This document shows positions 1-11,688 of a stretch of DNA of 64,000 nucleotides, piece by piece. The stretch spans positions 325,694 through 389,693 of the forward strand of contig VSDK01023782.1 of assembly GCA_009767595.1 (NCBI GenBank), given 5' to 3'. Source of the DNA: Symbiodinium kawagutii (lineage: Eukaryota > Sar > Dinophyceae > Suessiales > Symbiodiniaceae). The stretch's first letter is position 1; each line of letters begins with the position of its first letter. A model generated the notes under the pieces. It saw only the letters and a program-made list of their open reading frames with translations, was not told where the DNA came from and made no database searches. The translations under genes and the position numbers were made by a program.

Positions 1-507
1 GCCACGCATAGCGACTTACCAGGAACAACCACTTGCAACAGCGGGCCAAGCAAGCCGTTGGCAGGGTGGGACAAAGTGCAGCCAACGCTTTCATTTCGCA
101 GCGGTTCAACCAAGGCCGTAGTGCAACGTAGCCAGACTGAAAGCAGAACACTGGTTGATGGTTTCATCCCCAGCTAGTCAACCAACCCAAGTCATTGGGC
201 AAAATAAACGCTGTTAATCAAATCACCCATCAGATTATATAATTAACGAAAGTTCACTGAAAGTCTTATCATAGATTTTGCCAATTTATAGCTATTGATT
301 CATAGTTATGGAACCATAGCTTTATAGTGTCCACATGTGTCCACACTCTTCATTCTCAGCAACCTAGCCTGCCAATCCCAACGCAAGATTCGTGCGCCAA
401 GGAACACCAGGCCGCTAGCACCGGCGGGAGACAAGAGAACCGGCTGAGGAGCCTTGGGTCCCAGTGGTGGATTCATCCATTCTCCACGCAGTTGGGCGAA
501 TTGCGAA
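1..507. other. No gene seen
   Basis: AT-rich sequence with no convincing coding frame on either strand and no recognisable RNA gene. It leads into a MITE-C copy. Confidence 0.5.
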
Positions 508-617
508 TCTGGTTGGTAGGTACTTTTTCACCACCCCGTCATGAAAAAATATGGGCAAATCAACCAATCATTTGCTAATATTTGCTAGGGAAAATGAACA
601 TGTTTGAAAGCCACCGG
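508..617 (+). repeat. MITE-C copy 1 (diverged)
   Basis: First copy of a ~100-bp family with inverted ends of the form CTGGTTGGTGGTTTCAA ... TTGAAACCACCAACCAG, a CCCTATGAAAAATA motif near the left end and an AGGGAAAATAAA motif near the right end. This copy is diverged at both ends. Family membership rests on the shared internal motifs. No transposase is visible in the window. Confidence 0.5.
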
Positions 618-660
618 GCAGTTGGTATTGTTGCTTGTTATCCCCTATATTAGCCACTAT

Positions 661-1775
661 TCATATATTAGCCACACAGAGTCGCCATTGCAAGACATCT
701 CATCAAGAGCTGATGTTCGATTGTCATTGCGGAACACATGTCGCGGATGACTCCATGTTCTCAAAGAACCACACCTGCCACGCAAAGTGACCCTTGCAAA
801 ACATCCGTTTCATAACATTTGCCATTTGCATTGCGGAAAGCATGTGGAGGCAGACTCAATGTACTCAAAGTACCACGCCTGCCACTGAAAGTCACCATTG
901 CAAGACATAGCTTGAAGATGCTTGAAGAGTTGATGTTCCTTTTTGATTGTGGAAAACATATAGCAGATGACTCCATGTACTCAAAGTGCCACGCCTGCCA
1001 CACAGGGTCACCATTGCAAGACATCGCATCAAAAGCTGATGTTCCTTTTTGATTGTGGAAAACATATAGCAGACGACTCCATGTACTCAAAGTACCACGC
1101 CTGCCACACAAGGTCACCCATGCCAGACATCGCATCAAAAGCTGATGTTGCATTTTGATTGCTGCGAACATGTCACGAATGACACCATATATTCAAAGTA
1201 GCACGCCTGCCACGCAAAGTGACAAGCGCAAAAAATCTGATGAATAGCTGATGTTGCATTTTCATTGCGGAAAGCATGTGGAGGAAGACTCCATGCACTC
1301 AAAGCGCCACGCCTGCCACACAGAGTCGCCATTGCAAGACATCTCATCAAGAGCTGATGTTCGATTGTCATTGCGGAACACATGTCGCGGATGACTCCAT
1401 GCGCTCAAAGCACCACACCTGCCGCGCAAAGTGGCCCTTGCAAAACATCCGTTTCATAACATTTGCCATTTTCATTGCGGAAAGCATGTGGAGGCAGACT
1501 CAATGTACTCAAAGTACCACGCCTGCCACTGAAAGTCACCATTGCAAGACATAGCTTGAAGATGCTTGAAGAGCTGATGTTCCTTTTTGATTGTGGAAAA
1601 CATATAGCAGCATATAGCAGATGACTCCATGTACTCAAAGTGCCACGCCTGACACACAGGGTCACCATTGCAAGACATCGCATCAAAAGCTGATGTTGCA
1701 TTTTCATCGCGGAAAACATTTCGCGGAGGACTGCATGTACTCAAAGTACCACACCTGCCACGCAAAGTCACTACA
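661..1775. repeat. ~105-bp tandem repeat array, about 11 units
   Basis: Units of about 105 bp, each carrying CCATTGCAAGACAT, AGCTGATGTT, CATTGCGGAAAACATGT and CTCAAAGTACCACGCCTGCC. Units differ by 10-20 percent. The stretch near 672-1000 recurs almost unchanged near 1317-1660, so there is a higher-order repeat of about 640 bp. Short open frames occur on both strands only because the unit lacks stops in some frames. I do not read a protein here. Confidence 0.85.
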
Positions 1776-1853
1776 AAACAAGACTCGCGACACAAGCGAG
1801 CCAAAACTGGCGACACAAGGGAGCCAAAACTGGCGACACAAGCGATGAACCGG
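1776..1853. repeat. Short tandem repeat of GCGACACAAG(C/G)GAGCCAAAACTG
   Basis: About three copies of a ~23-bp unit directly following the 105-bp array. Confidence 0.7.
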
Positions 1854-1987
1854 CCCTAAAAAACCACCAGCCCAGTCTCTCTTTCTCTACATCTCTATCT
1901 GACTGTCTCTGACTTCCTCATGCGCTTCGTGGGCCGGATTCGTTGGAAGAAGGACATCTTGCAGCGGGTACAGAATGATACCAGTGA

Positions 1988-2078
1988 TTAATGTTGGTTT
2001 CTGATTAGTATCTACCTGTTGGTTTCATCTATTTTCATTACTTTAGGGGGGGTTACACTAAGCAGAAACCAACATTAA
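1988..2078 (+). repeat. MITE-D copy 1
   Basis: A 91-bp element with inverted ends TTAATGTTGGTTTCTGATTA and its complement. It contains the motif CTACCTGTTGGTTTCATC and a run of G near the right arm. The outer TTAA on both sides could be a TTAA target duplication, but it is also part of the inverted repeat, so this cannot be decided from one copy. Confidence 0.75.
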
Positions 2079-2114
2079 TGTGGTACTGATGGCGCAATTG
2101 ATTTTCCAGTATTG

Positions 2115-2245
2115 ATTGCTGTTGGAAATTGTTGACTCATATTTGGATCCACCATGAAATATATTTGGATCAATCCACCATCATATTTGGATCCACCATT
2201 CATCAATTTCCAACAGCAACCAAGAATATGGTGGATCCATATGAA
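2115..2245. repeat. Nested inverted and direct repeats around TTTGGATCCACCAT
   Basis: GTTGGAAATTG near 2121 is answered by CAATTTCCAAC near 2205, and CATATTTGGATCCACCAT is answered by ATGGTGGATCCATATG near 2229. Two further direct copies of TTTGGATCCACCAT lie between them. This is an imperfect palindrome with no gene. Confidence 0.55.
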
Positions 2246-2560
2246 TAAACAACCATCAATTTGACCACACGCAGCTGGTATCATTCCAGCTCCCTGATTT
2301 CTTGATATTTTCGATCTCCCATCACCAGTGAATCTGACTGACGTAAACATTGGTAAACTAGTTACTCCCTGTGAATCTGAGAATTGCTACCACTTATCAC
2401 CACCACTTATGCGTCTCAGAAGTAGCAATCATGAAAAAACATATCAACCATTTGTTGTATGAACCTACGCTATTGTAGTTTGATACCAATGTAATTACCA
2501 ACAAAAGGCTTTAGACTATGTGCTATTTGTTAGCATATTGTTAGCTAAACCAATACAAAT

Positions 2561-2676
2561 ACGGCTGTGGGTCAAAAACCCCGTACCCCTGGTTCCCATC
2601 ATTAACCATTGTTTTCCTTACTCTGGTTGCTTACTATCCCCCATTATTGGTTGATTAATATTGACCCATAGCCATA
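2561..2676 (+). repeat. MITE-A copy 1
   Basis: Family of about 115-120 bp with inverted ends ATGGCTGTGGGTCA ... TGACCCATAGCCAT. Just inside the left end is GTACCCCTGGTTCCC, then AACCATTGTTTTCC, and toward the right CCCATTATTGGTTG and TAATATTGACCC. Flanks are A/T-rich. This copy has both ends. Confidence 0.8.
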
Positions 2677-4969
2677 TAATTCAGCCAGTTGTGGGGTATC
2701 TATGACATTCAGCCTGTGGCCGTGACATAGGCCAAGGTTGCCAAGGGAACGGAAACCTGGTTTCAAGGCAGCAACCATGGGCAACCAATGGGACACCTCA
2801 ACCAACAATAGAAGGCGGATAAGGTGGATCCCCAAAACAATGGCAACTGATCACTTCAGTTGCTGCGTTGATGGGAAAATCTGTGGGAAACCCTTGTTTT
2901 AACAGGTTTGAAACACCAATTCTAGGGGTTTCTCGCAAATTTTCCCATCAACCAGTTTTGGGATCACTGTGATGCAAATTCCTAGAAGAAATATTAAAAG
3001 TGGTTGGTGTAGGGATAAATGATGTCAGTACAAGTTACTACCAGCTACCGCATCGCCCAAATGTGGCGGTTTCTTCACTTGTAACTGTTTGAATGATTGC
3101 TGTGTAATTAGCAACTGATTGCTACTCACTATTTCCAGCACGTGCTAGTCCTCACCATCATGTAATGGTAGTGGTGGACGGAACATGGTTCTTCTGGCCT
3201 GGGAACCAATACATGGCATGGGGGATCCCACCATGCGTCAAACCTTGAACACGGGAAAACCTGGATGATAGCACTGTTTCGTCATGTTTGATGGTCAGGA
3301 TGGTGGCAATATACTTGATGTTTACCAATGACTAACTATGGCTGATGCGAATAATCGATTGCGGTTGATGCACTCTGCTCACCTGACATGCCAATTTAAC
3401 ATCGCCAAATCAAGAATGTAAACCACACATGGATTGACATACCGAATGGTTTCACACCGAAACGTCAAAAACAACTTGCCTATATACGTATGTTGTTTTC
3501 GCCGCGGTTCATGTTTTGCCACTTGGGATTTTCGGCGATTATGCATTTATTTGCAATTGTCACATGTTAATTCATCTTCGGTGGTTGCTTCCATTACTTT
3601 GTACCAGGGGAAAACATGTCGTCAACCCATGCGGATGACCACGTTCAACCTGCAATCTGCAAGTGCTTGCCCGAATTGGCGTTCCAAGGCGCAAATTGCT
3701 GAGATGGATAACCTGAACACAGGTGGGAACCTTGCATGTGAGTAATGTGCCGGCTCATGGACCATTTAGAAGTGATTGGTCATGACCAGCGGCAATAGAT
3801 GAACACTCCCACTGCTTTGTTGAAAACCCCCAAAAAAACAAGTATAAGTTGCAACGGTCGGGCCCACCAGAAGAAAAGGAGGTTATTAACATCATGAAGC
3901 GGAAAAACATTCGATGGAAAATGACGATTTTCCTTGCACGTTTGTGAAAAACAGACAGCTCAAATGGCGTTTCATCTGTCAATTCTTGCTAAACACTTGC
4001 AGGGCTCAAACTTCGAACGCGAGCCGCAGGATTGATCCACGGCAGAAGCCACAAGCGCGATGTTTTGAAGTAGCCGGCGAAGTATTGGTGGCGCGGTTTG
4101 GTCACTTGGAGATTGTTCTTGAAAGTTTGAGTGATGGCCTTTTGACATGACCTTGAAGCAGCCCCGTGCCGCAGAGAAATGCAGGCGGGGAATGGCATTC
4201 CATGAGCGCGGAAACTGATACTGCAACCTCGGGGCTCATGAGCGGCACAGAACATTCAAGTAGACCGCTGGCACATGAGATTGCTCGTACGAGGGGTCAG
4301 CCTCGAACATCAGCCGCGAACTGACTTCAGATTTCTGATCCCACATGCAGAATGCATTTCCGCTTCGGCATTTTCGGTAGACAGGAATAAGTAATCCCTG
4401 CTGATTCGCATCTGAGGCAGTCCGGTCAGCTCAAATATTTATTTGCCTCTGGGTTAAACAATTAGAGGTGTTTCGCGCCGTTGCCAAGCTATGAGGATGA
4501 TCCAAGAGGGAACCCCAACAGCTAAAGGTATCAATGATGATGATGCTTGACCTTGTTGCCAGTTGAAATCACAAAAAACCTACATCAGCATTACGACAAA
4601 AGAGATGAGCAACCCTATCAACAACAGGTTCGCTATCCTGTTGAATTTTTTCAAGACATCGGTGACACACTCCCATACACGCAAAGCATGGGACATTCCT
4701 CCATGATGGGATACCAAAATGCTCCCAAGGATTGGCCTGCCAGGGACTGGCTTATATCCCTTGAATGTGTGGTATACCCAACCTCCAAAAAGGATTTTGA
4801 TGATGGATTTTAAAAGGTCATCAATCGGCATAATCCTTGACGTAGGTAAACATCGATGATTGCTCAATCAAATTCAAACACCTAATATCGTTCATAGTTG
4901 TTCAGATCAAGCCCATCACCTGACATAGGGGCGAGCTACCAACGGTTGTATATGGCAGTTTCAACAAAT
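2677..4969. other. No gene seen
   Basis: AT-rich spacer with short fragments of the MITE families. No open frame here has convincing amino-acid composition. Confidence 0.45.
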
Positions 4970-5056
4970 TGGGGTATCCATAAATCATCCAATACTAGTC
5001 ATTTATACTAATAAGCCAACCATTTTGGGGGTCCCATATTTTGAGAAACCACCATA
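4970..5056 (+). repeat. MITE-B copy 1 (left end diverged)
   Basis: Family of about 90-120 bp with inverted ends GGTGTTTCTCAAAATAGG ... CCTATTTTGAGAAACACC. Inside the left end is GGTACCCCCAAATCATCC, and inside the right end is CCAACCATTTTTGGGG. Here the left end has decayed to GGGGTATCCATAAATCATCC, but the right end is clear. Confidence 0.6.
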
Positions 5057-5417
5057 TGAATGATTCACCTAATAGCTCATTCATCAATAGGATTGCCAAT
5101 AGATTGTTCATCCAATCACCCAAATTCATCAACAGATATGGTTGTGGGTCACTTCTGAGCACCCCTGGCAAACATCCCCTTTGATGATCTCTATGTGTTG
5201 TGATGTTCATCCACCCCTTTTTTGCTAGCTAACATGGACCCATAGCCATTTATTATGAGGTCTGCTAGTATGTATATATATATAATATATATAAATAAAA
5301 ATATGATTGGTACATCCCCTATGCATATTGGTTGTTATCACCTATTGCTGCCTAGTATCAACCATTAACCAGCTAGTTTGCCATTTTCGTTGGCTAATAT
5401 TGCCCCATAGTCATATG

Positions 5418-5512
5418 GCGCTTTCTCAAAAATAGGGGTGCCCCCAAAATGGTTGGCTTATTACTATATATTACCATGAATGGTTAATATTGGATGATTT
5501 GGGGCCCACCAT
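5418..5512 (-). repeat. MITE-B copy 2
   Basis: Left end CTTTCTCAAAAATAGGGG is present. The inner order (AAAATGGTTGG first, GGATGATTTGGGG last) is reversed relative to copy 1. Confidence 0.6.
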
Positions 5513-5539
5513 TTCTGCCTTATTAAATCATTGGTAGAC

Positions 5540-5630
5540 TAGGGTACCCCCAAAATGGCTGGTTAATCACTATAAATTATGATGAAGAAAGGATGATTTG
5601 GGGGTACCCCTATGACTTGAGAAACACCCA
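5540..5630 (-). repeat. MITE-B copy 3
   Basis: Starts AGGGTACCCCCAAAATGG and ends GATGATTTGGGGGTACCCC followed by CTTGAGAAACACCC. Same inverted inner order as copy 2. Confidence 0.65.
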
Positions 5631-5761
5631 TGTATGTATATAGTTGATATATTCCCTACTACTGTTGGTTGTTATCCTCTATTGTCAACCATCATTTGTG
5701 GTTAGAACCCCTATGACTTGAGAAACACCCGTCTGCTTGGTGGTTTCAACCCCTAGGATAA

Positions 5762-5863
5762 CTGGTTGGTGGTTTCAACCCTATGAAGAATATTAGTCAA
5801 CCCAACCATTTGCCAATAATTGGTTACTAGCGAAAATACAAAATGTTTCAAACCACCAACCAA
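5762..5863 (+). repeat. MITE-C copy 2
   Basis: Well-preserved copy with CTGGTTGGTGGTTTCAACCC at the left and AAACCACCAACCA at the right. Confidence 0.75.
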
Positions 5864-7433
5864 ATGAACATTGTTGATCCCTATTATTAGTGGTTATCCC
5901 CCATGAAAATTGGCTGATTAATATTGACCCAGCTTGCTGTATAAGTCAACCACCCATTTGTTCATAAGGCTTCCTTTCCTTGAAAAAAACGCTGTCTGAG
6001 GGCGAAGCGGTTCAAGCCATTTAAGCCATTCAATATAAACATACGTATGTATATATATATGTAATATTTCGACCATTGATAACATTGATCACTACTGCAA
6101 CCAACCATGAATCAAGAATAATCAGCCATTCAATCATTAGTTAACCATTTATCATCATTTTGCAATTGCTAACCATGAATCAATCAGCATTCAATCGATC
6201 CTATTGCAACTTTTCCCATCTCGTTATACTGTCAGCATTCAACCGTTGGCCGCCACATGGCCATTGGGGATTGAACCAATACGATCAGCCAACGATCCCA
6301 CATCTTAGGGAAAAACAGGTGGCTGTTTCATACCACCAACCAGCTGTGCAGCTGTGCCAGGTTGCAAAATTATCCATATCTTTGGCAATGCGCAAACAAC
6401 GAACACCAACTGCTGCGTCAATTGTCCTGAGACTTTCAACAAACAAAATTTGCAGGATTGGTACACCCTGATTGTTTCACCAATCCTGGCAATCATCGCT
6501 TTGATTCCTATAAGCATCCAACTATGCTTTCCCGTGGCGATTGGTATATCTCCTCTACAAACAATGAACATGTTTTGAGGGGTTGTGCATGGCCGGCCCA
6601 ACACGATCGTTGACACCATCAGGGATTACTGACCGGCCTCAATGGTCAATGGTTACGCTTGCTGATTAATGACTAGTTAAGCGCTGATTGATCATGGTTG
6701 ATGGTCGTCATCGACATAACTTGTCTGGGTAGCAACAATACTATTGATATTCCATCCCTTAGTTGAGTTCATAATTAGATAAAATTAGTCAAGTGTTTCA
6801 AAGTATGTTAGAACCAACATCATTCGGAAACATATCAGTCAATACGACAACACAATAATCAATGGTTGGATCATGGCGGCACTTCAATCAATCACGATCG
6901 TTACCAGTACAATTTTCATTCTACCAGCAAAACATTATGTGCAAAATCAAGATTGGTATCATATAAATACACCACATTTAAGATATGCATGCAATTATCA
7001 TATCTTTGAAACATGTTTACATACACCATACCAGTATACTACTATGTACCACTATATAACAACTATAATAAACTGCGACATACTACCACATACTACTACA
7101 CCATATATGTAAAATAGATACCTGGTTGGTGGTTACTCACCCCATCCCAAGATATGCTGGTCGCAGTGATGGGTCCCAGGCATGGTTGAGAAAATCCAAA
7201 TATTTGAGAACCCCCCCCCCACCGTTCATCGTTGCTATCGAATTGACACATTTAGCCATCATTGCGACCCCACCCCTATTCACCACTATTGCTGTTGGTG
7301 ATTCACCATGACTAACCATTATAAACCATAATTAACACTCGATGAACCAATAGCAACCAGTACAAGCCATTATAACCACACTATCAATACAATCTCAACT
7401 GCTATCAACTATTAAAAACCATTCATATCGGCA
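5864..7433. other. No gene seen
   Basis: AT-rich spacer with a short TATATA run near 6050 and MITE fragments. Open frames are short and low in complexity. Confidence 0.45.
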
Positions 7434-7556
7434 TTTGGCTGTGGGCCAAAAAGGTGTACCCCTGGTTCCCCCACTATTAGCCATTGTTTTCCCTATGAAA
7501 TTGTTGGTTACAATCCCCCATGAAATTGGTTTACCAATATTTGCCCATTGCCATAT
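7434..7556 (+). repeat. MITE-A copy 2
   Basis: Both ends recognisable (TTGGCTGTGGGCCA and TGCCCATTGCCAT). The inner GTACCCCTGGTTCCCC is intact. Confidence 0.7.
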
Positions 7557-7867
7557 ATAGCTGGTATATATCCCAGCTATAGTTGCTAGTTATCATCCCT
7601 TATTATTGACCAGCTAAACCAGCTACTATTAACCATTAGTTGGTTGGTTAATATTGACCCATGACCATATAACCATATATAGCTGGTATATCACCTACTA
7701 TTGTTGGTTAATCTATCACATTCATAATGACATTTAACGACCAGAAAACAACGAATCCGTGAATTCATCACGTGGCGCAACGGGGACCCCGGACCCTGAA
7801 AAACGCGTGGCCTGCTCGACCGGGCGCCGGGCCGCCGGAGACCTGGCAGGTGGTGAAAAAACAGGGT

Positions 7868-8010
7868 GCAGTGGTGGTGAATCAGTTGTCAATTAGTGAT
7901 GAATTACTGATTAATTAGTGGTTGATGGTTGATTAGTGGTTGATGGTTGATTAGTGGTTGATGGTTGATGAGTGGTGGATGGTTGATTAGTGGTTGATGA
8001 TTCGTTGATG
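7868..8010. repeat. Minisatellite TGGTTGATGGTTGATTAG
   Basis: About seven imperfect copies of an 18-bp unit, grading into looser TGATGGTT-rich sequence up to about 8460. Confidence 0.7.
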
Positions 8011-9602
8011 ATGATGAATGAGTGATCAAATAGTGACTGATAGTGGTTCATGAGAATGCATCGGTCGCTCAATGTTATATTTTGTGATGGTTAACCATGG
8101 TTCGAGTGGTGGTGAATTGATGATTATGCTTAGTGCTCCATGATGGTGAACAGATTGATTAAGTACTGGCACGGATGGCCACTTGATGGTTAGATCATGG
8201 TGGACGATGGTGGGTCCATGGTTGATGAAAGGTTCATTATGGGGACCGAATGATGGATGGTAAGTAGCCATGGAGCAATGATTAAAGGGTAATTAATGGT
8301 AATTATGAGGCCCAATTGAGTAGGAGCCACTTGATGGTTAGTACTGTACTTGTTTCGGGATGACTCATAATGGCTAGATTGATGGACAACGGCTGCTTCA
8401 TTAATGGTTGATTCTGGCTTCACAATAGTTGATGATGGCTGACTATTGTCTTACAATGGTTTATACTCGCTGACCAGTCGTCAAAGAAGGTCGTACAATA
8501 GTAGAACAAATGCCAGTATACTTGTTGAAGAACCGTTGAATGAGGGAAATTCTGCCCGACGAAGCTGTTGGGGCCTTTTTCAGCCGAAAAAGGATGCCTG
8601 AATCAATCAACCATCACAAATACCAGGGAAAAATAAAAAACACATGTTAAGAACCACCCGCCAGTCCTGGTGACATCTGGTGACTGCCATTTCTGCTTGC
8701 TCCTCTGCCCGGCCCCAAGCTCCCAAGCCAAGACACCATGAGCTGCGGATGTGGTGAGACCTTCGCGCCGACGGGGACTCGGTGATGGCAATGATTCCGA
8801 CGTCGGGGATCCCAGTGGTGCTTAGGTAGTCATCCGATAGTGCTTAGCGATCCTTCTAAGTATCTAGTAGTGCTATGTAGTGCTTAGTTATCAAGATCCT
8901 CCCAGTTGGTTGATGCGGTGCTTAGCTGGTGCTCGGTGATTTTCTTCATGCTTGGTCTGAAAATTTCAGGTTGCCAGAACTACTCAAGGGCGAATTAACC
9001 AGTGTTTGACTGAAGCCAAAGAATCCACCCATCACGAATGCATACCCCAGCATGGGAGATCCAGCGATCCAGCCGACCACTTCTACCAGAACAATAGCTG
9101 GTGATCTATGAACAAATATCGAACCCTAGCTTTTGTTGACAGCTGGATCTGGCATGAAGGGTTGGGCTGAGTTGGGGAGCGAGAACGCAGAACACTCCTC
9201 CATCAACTATGAAGAAGCATAAAGAGTCCGGCGCCAATGCGTCCATCCGTAGGAAAGTCGCTGATGGACTTTGAAACCGTCAACCTGCACCAACTCATCA
9301 GCAAAACGATTCTCGGAGGGTTGCTGAGTTTCGCTATGATTTGCTTTGATCTCACCAGGATTTCAAATTCATAATTGCTCCTAGGCCCATATTTGCTATA
9401 AAACCTGTACAGAGTCATCTTAACAAACCTCAATTTCAGCACATCAGCATTGAAATCAATTTGTCGCCACGAATTATGATCGTGCACTGAGTGAAGGATA
9501 TCCCATCAGTAATGGAGCTGGTGCTGTTAACGATCAAACATCAATACGGCATCATCAATACGGCATGAAAGCTCACTCATATTCAATCATGATGCATAAA
9601 AG
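8011..9602. other. No gene supported
   Basis: Mixed spacer. A minus-strand open stretch at 9203-9487 has plausible composition but no start, splice site or motif that I could tie to it, so I do not call it. Confidence 0.4.
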
Positions 9603-9874
9603 CTAGTAATCGTATAATCCCATTCTTGACCAGTCCAACCCTAGCGTTTTATACTCCCTCATTGTAGCTGGTTTCAAGTTTTTGCCGTGGTTTTCCGGAG
9701 GACGAATGACGCGCGCAGGACGACGTTTGAGGGCAGGATGGGCTGTGGTTTGGTCCACAGTCTTAACAAACCCTGGTGCCCAAATGGGAATACGCTCATA
9801 GCAATTTTGTACCTTCTCCATGTAAGAACTCATTACTCGTAGAATTGAAGCTGTACTGGTCCTTTCAATGCCTT
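9603..9874 (-). CDS. Last exon of an unrecognised protein
   Basis: Terminal exon of about 90 codons, rich in R, K, P and aromatic residues, ending GLDWSRMGLYDY before a TAG stop at 9603. A likely acceptor is TCCTAG just upstream of position 9874. A GT donor at 9946 gives a 72-nt intron that keeps this frame (phase 1) with coding sequence further upstream. The middle contains RPARVIRPPENHGKNLKPA. I do not recognise the family. A mitochondrial or ribosome-associated protein would fit the basic composition, but that is a guess. Upstream coding (9947-10340) is frame-damaged, so this may be the better-preserved end of a decaying gene. Confidence 0.5.
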
Positions 9875-9946
9875 CTAGGATGAATCATCTAATATCCTTA
9901 GCAAATTCTACACTTCTGGCATAAAATCAAAGCATCTTAAGCCTAC

Positions 9947-10340
9947 GCTGCGCCATCTTCATGTCCTGGAAGTATAGGGCCGCCACCACATTGCTTTTTG
10001 GAGCCCTTCCAAGCGCTTCAGCTGGCAGCGTTCCGTGACAACAGGATGGCTGTCTTGTGGATGGCCTCCACGAGCCCACGGTCATCCCCTCAGACTTTAG
10101 CTTCCAAATGGATCCCTCGGTGGGGGAGAGCTCTCCCTCCTCAGAGGTTTCACTGTGAAGGGAAGGGCAACTCAGTCAGCTCCGATTCCAAAAGGTCTGC
10201 CGCGGCAGCTGAGCATGAGGCCTCCGCGCTGTTGACCTCACAGAACCTTCCAGCGCTACCAAGGACTTGCTGCAGAACGTCCCAACAACTGGTGGTTACG
10301 AGCCCTGGCCCCCTGGTACACTTGCAAACAGGCTGGTACC
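9947..10340 (-). pseudogene. Frame-damaged coding region upstream of the 9603-9874 exon
   Basis: Read on the minus strand, coding-like segments follow one another but lie in different frames: FCEVNSAEASCSAAAADLLE, then SETSEEGELSPTEGSIWKLK, then DDRGLVEAIHKTAILLSRNA, then CQLKRLEGLQKAMWW, then ALYFQDMKMAQ. The shifts fall at short homopolymers (for example GAGGGGATG) with no room for introns between them. This suggests several small indels, either true decay or assembly error. Function is not recognised. The last segment joins the 9603-9874 exon through a 72-nt GT-AG intron. Confidence 0.45.
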
Positions 10341-10692
10341 GTGCTAGCAGAAACCACAGCGGGTAGGTGACACAACATCACAAAGTGCTGAAAGACCACA
10401 AGCATCCTTGAAGCTAAGCGATATCAAGAGTTTGCTGGGTTAAAGGAATGGCGAATTGATGGGTAGTAATCAATGCTAAATTGACGAGTAGTTAATGGCC
10501 GCTAATCATGTACTGGATAACTCATGGCCGCCAATGAACGGTTAATCAATGGCTACAATGTGATATGGCTGCTTCAAATGGGATTACGACTAATCAACTC
10601 TCCTCACATAGCAGCTGCTGTACTGGAGAGCCGTTCCAAATGATTCGCCCACTACCCCCAGTCAGTGGTCAGTAACCATGCTTATAAGCTAT

Positions 10693-11190
10693 CTACAAAG
10701 GGTGTAGCCCACTTGAGGTACTTAACAAGTAGAATGATCGAACATCAAAACTTTGATGACAGCAGGCATGTCTACCTCCAAATGTCCACTGCCGAGCTGC
10801 ATAAGCCATGGTGGTGTCAAGTGTCGAGTGGAGGTCCCTACGAAGCAACTGCCATGAAAGGTACCTGTTGATCTGATGGCTGCTGTTGGCTGGGATAGAG
10901 TCCAGATGGTTGGACTCTACCAAACTTGCTGAACCTACTTGTGATTGGGTGATCTGTATGTTTGTTTCTTGGTTCAGTTCACTGGTGCTGCGATGTGGGT
11001 GGGGTATCATGATTTCGTGTACAACTTGGGTTTTAAGCCTCGCTGGAACCGAAAAGGCGGAGGAACCCATTGCTCTGACCAGCAATGACAAGTGTCCAGG
11101 TTTGGTACGAAAAGGTACAGCAGAAACATGCTTAGTCAAAAATGATAAGCAAATAAACAATAGCAGTTGATCTTTCACATTAATATGCAT
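10693..11190 (-). CDS. Possible 165-residue ORF, unrecognised
   Basis: Open frame with a hydrophobic N-terminal run (LLLFICLSFL) that resembles a signal peptide ending near VSA, and otherwise unremarkable composition. No domain recognised, no splice context, and nothing on either side supports it. It could be a chance frame. Confidence 0.2.
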   Translation of the reverse strand: MHINVKDQLLLFICLSFLTKHVSAVPFRTKPGHLSLLVRAMGSSAFSVPARLKTQVVHEIMIPHPHRSTSELNQETNIQITQSQVGSASLVESNHLDSIPANSSHQINRYLSWQLLRRDLHSTLDTTMAYAARQWTFGGRHACCHQSFDVRSFYLLSTSSGLHPL

Positions 11191-11592
11191 CTGTCATGTA
11201 GATTTCTTTACCTCTTTCATTCATATATTTTCGTATGTGCATAATATATATACATATATATATGTATATACATATGACATATACACATCATCATACATCA
11301 TCATACGATCTTACCGTCATGGCTCGATTGGTCACTCGCTCGGTTGCCCCGGTGCTGGTGAAGCTTCTGACCTGGTTGGCACATCGCCCCAGGTGGGCTG
11401 ACGGATCTGGGGGTGACGAAGAAGGGTCCCAGCCACCAGCATCTACAGCTGGCCGGCGACCAAGAGATGGGTCATGGGCGATGTCAGGGACACATCCCCC
11501 GGGAGCTGGGAGAATATGAAAGAGATGGCGGTTGATCATGGTTGATCATCTTACCTGTCATTATGCACTCTTACCTGTCATTATTCGCACAG

Positions 11593-11688
11593 CTGGTGGT
11601 TGAACCACCCTTACAACAAATACTAGTAAATCAATCAATCATTTCTTAAGAACGGTGAACAGTAAACATGCTTAAAACCACCAGCCAG
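11593..11688 (+). repeat. MITE-C copy 3
   Basis: Ends AGCTGGTGGTTGAACCACC and AAAACCACCAGCCAG. The central part is diverged. Confidence 0.6.

Noticed and set aside
661..1775. CRISPR array
   Set aside because: The repeats are contiguous and diverged, without unique spacers, and the context is eukaryotic.
761..1859. Six overlapping open frames of 60-136 codons
   Set aside because: They all follow from the stop-poor 105-bp repeat unit on both strands.
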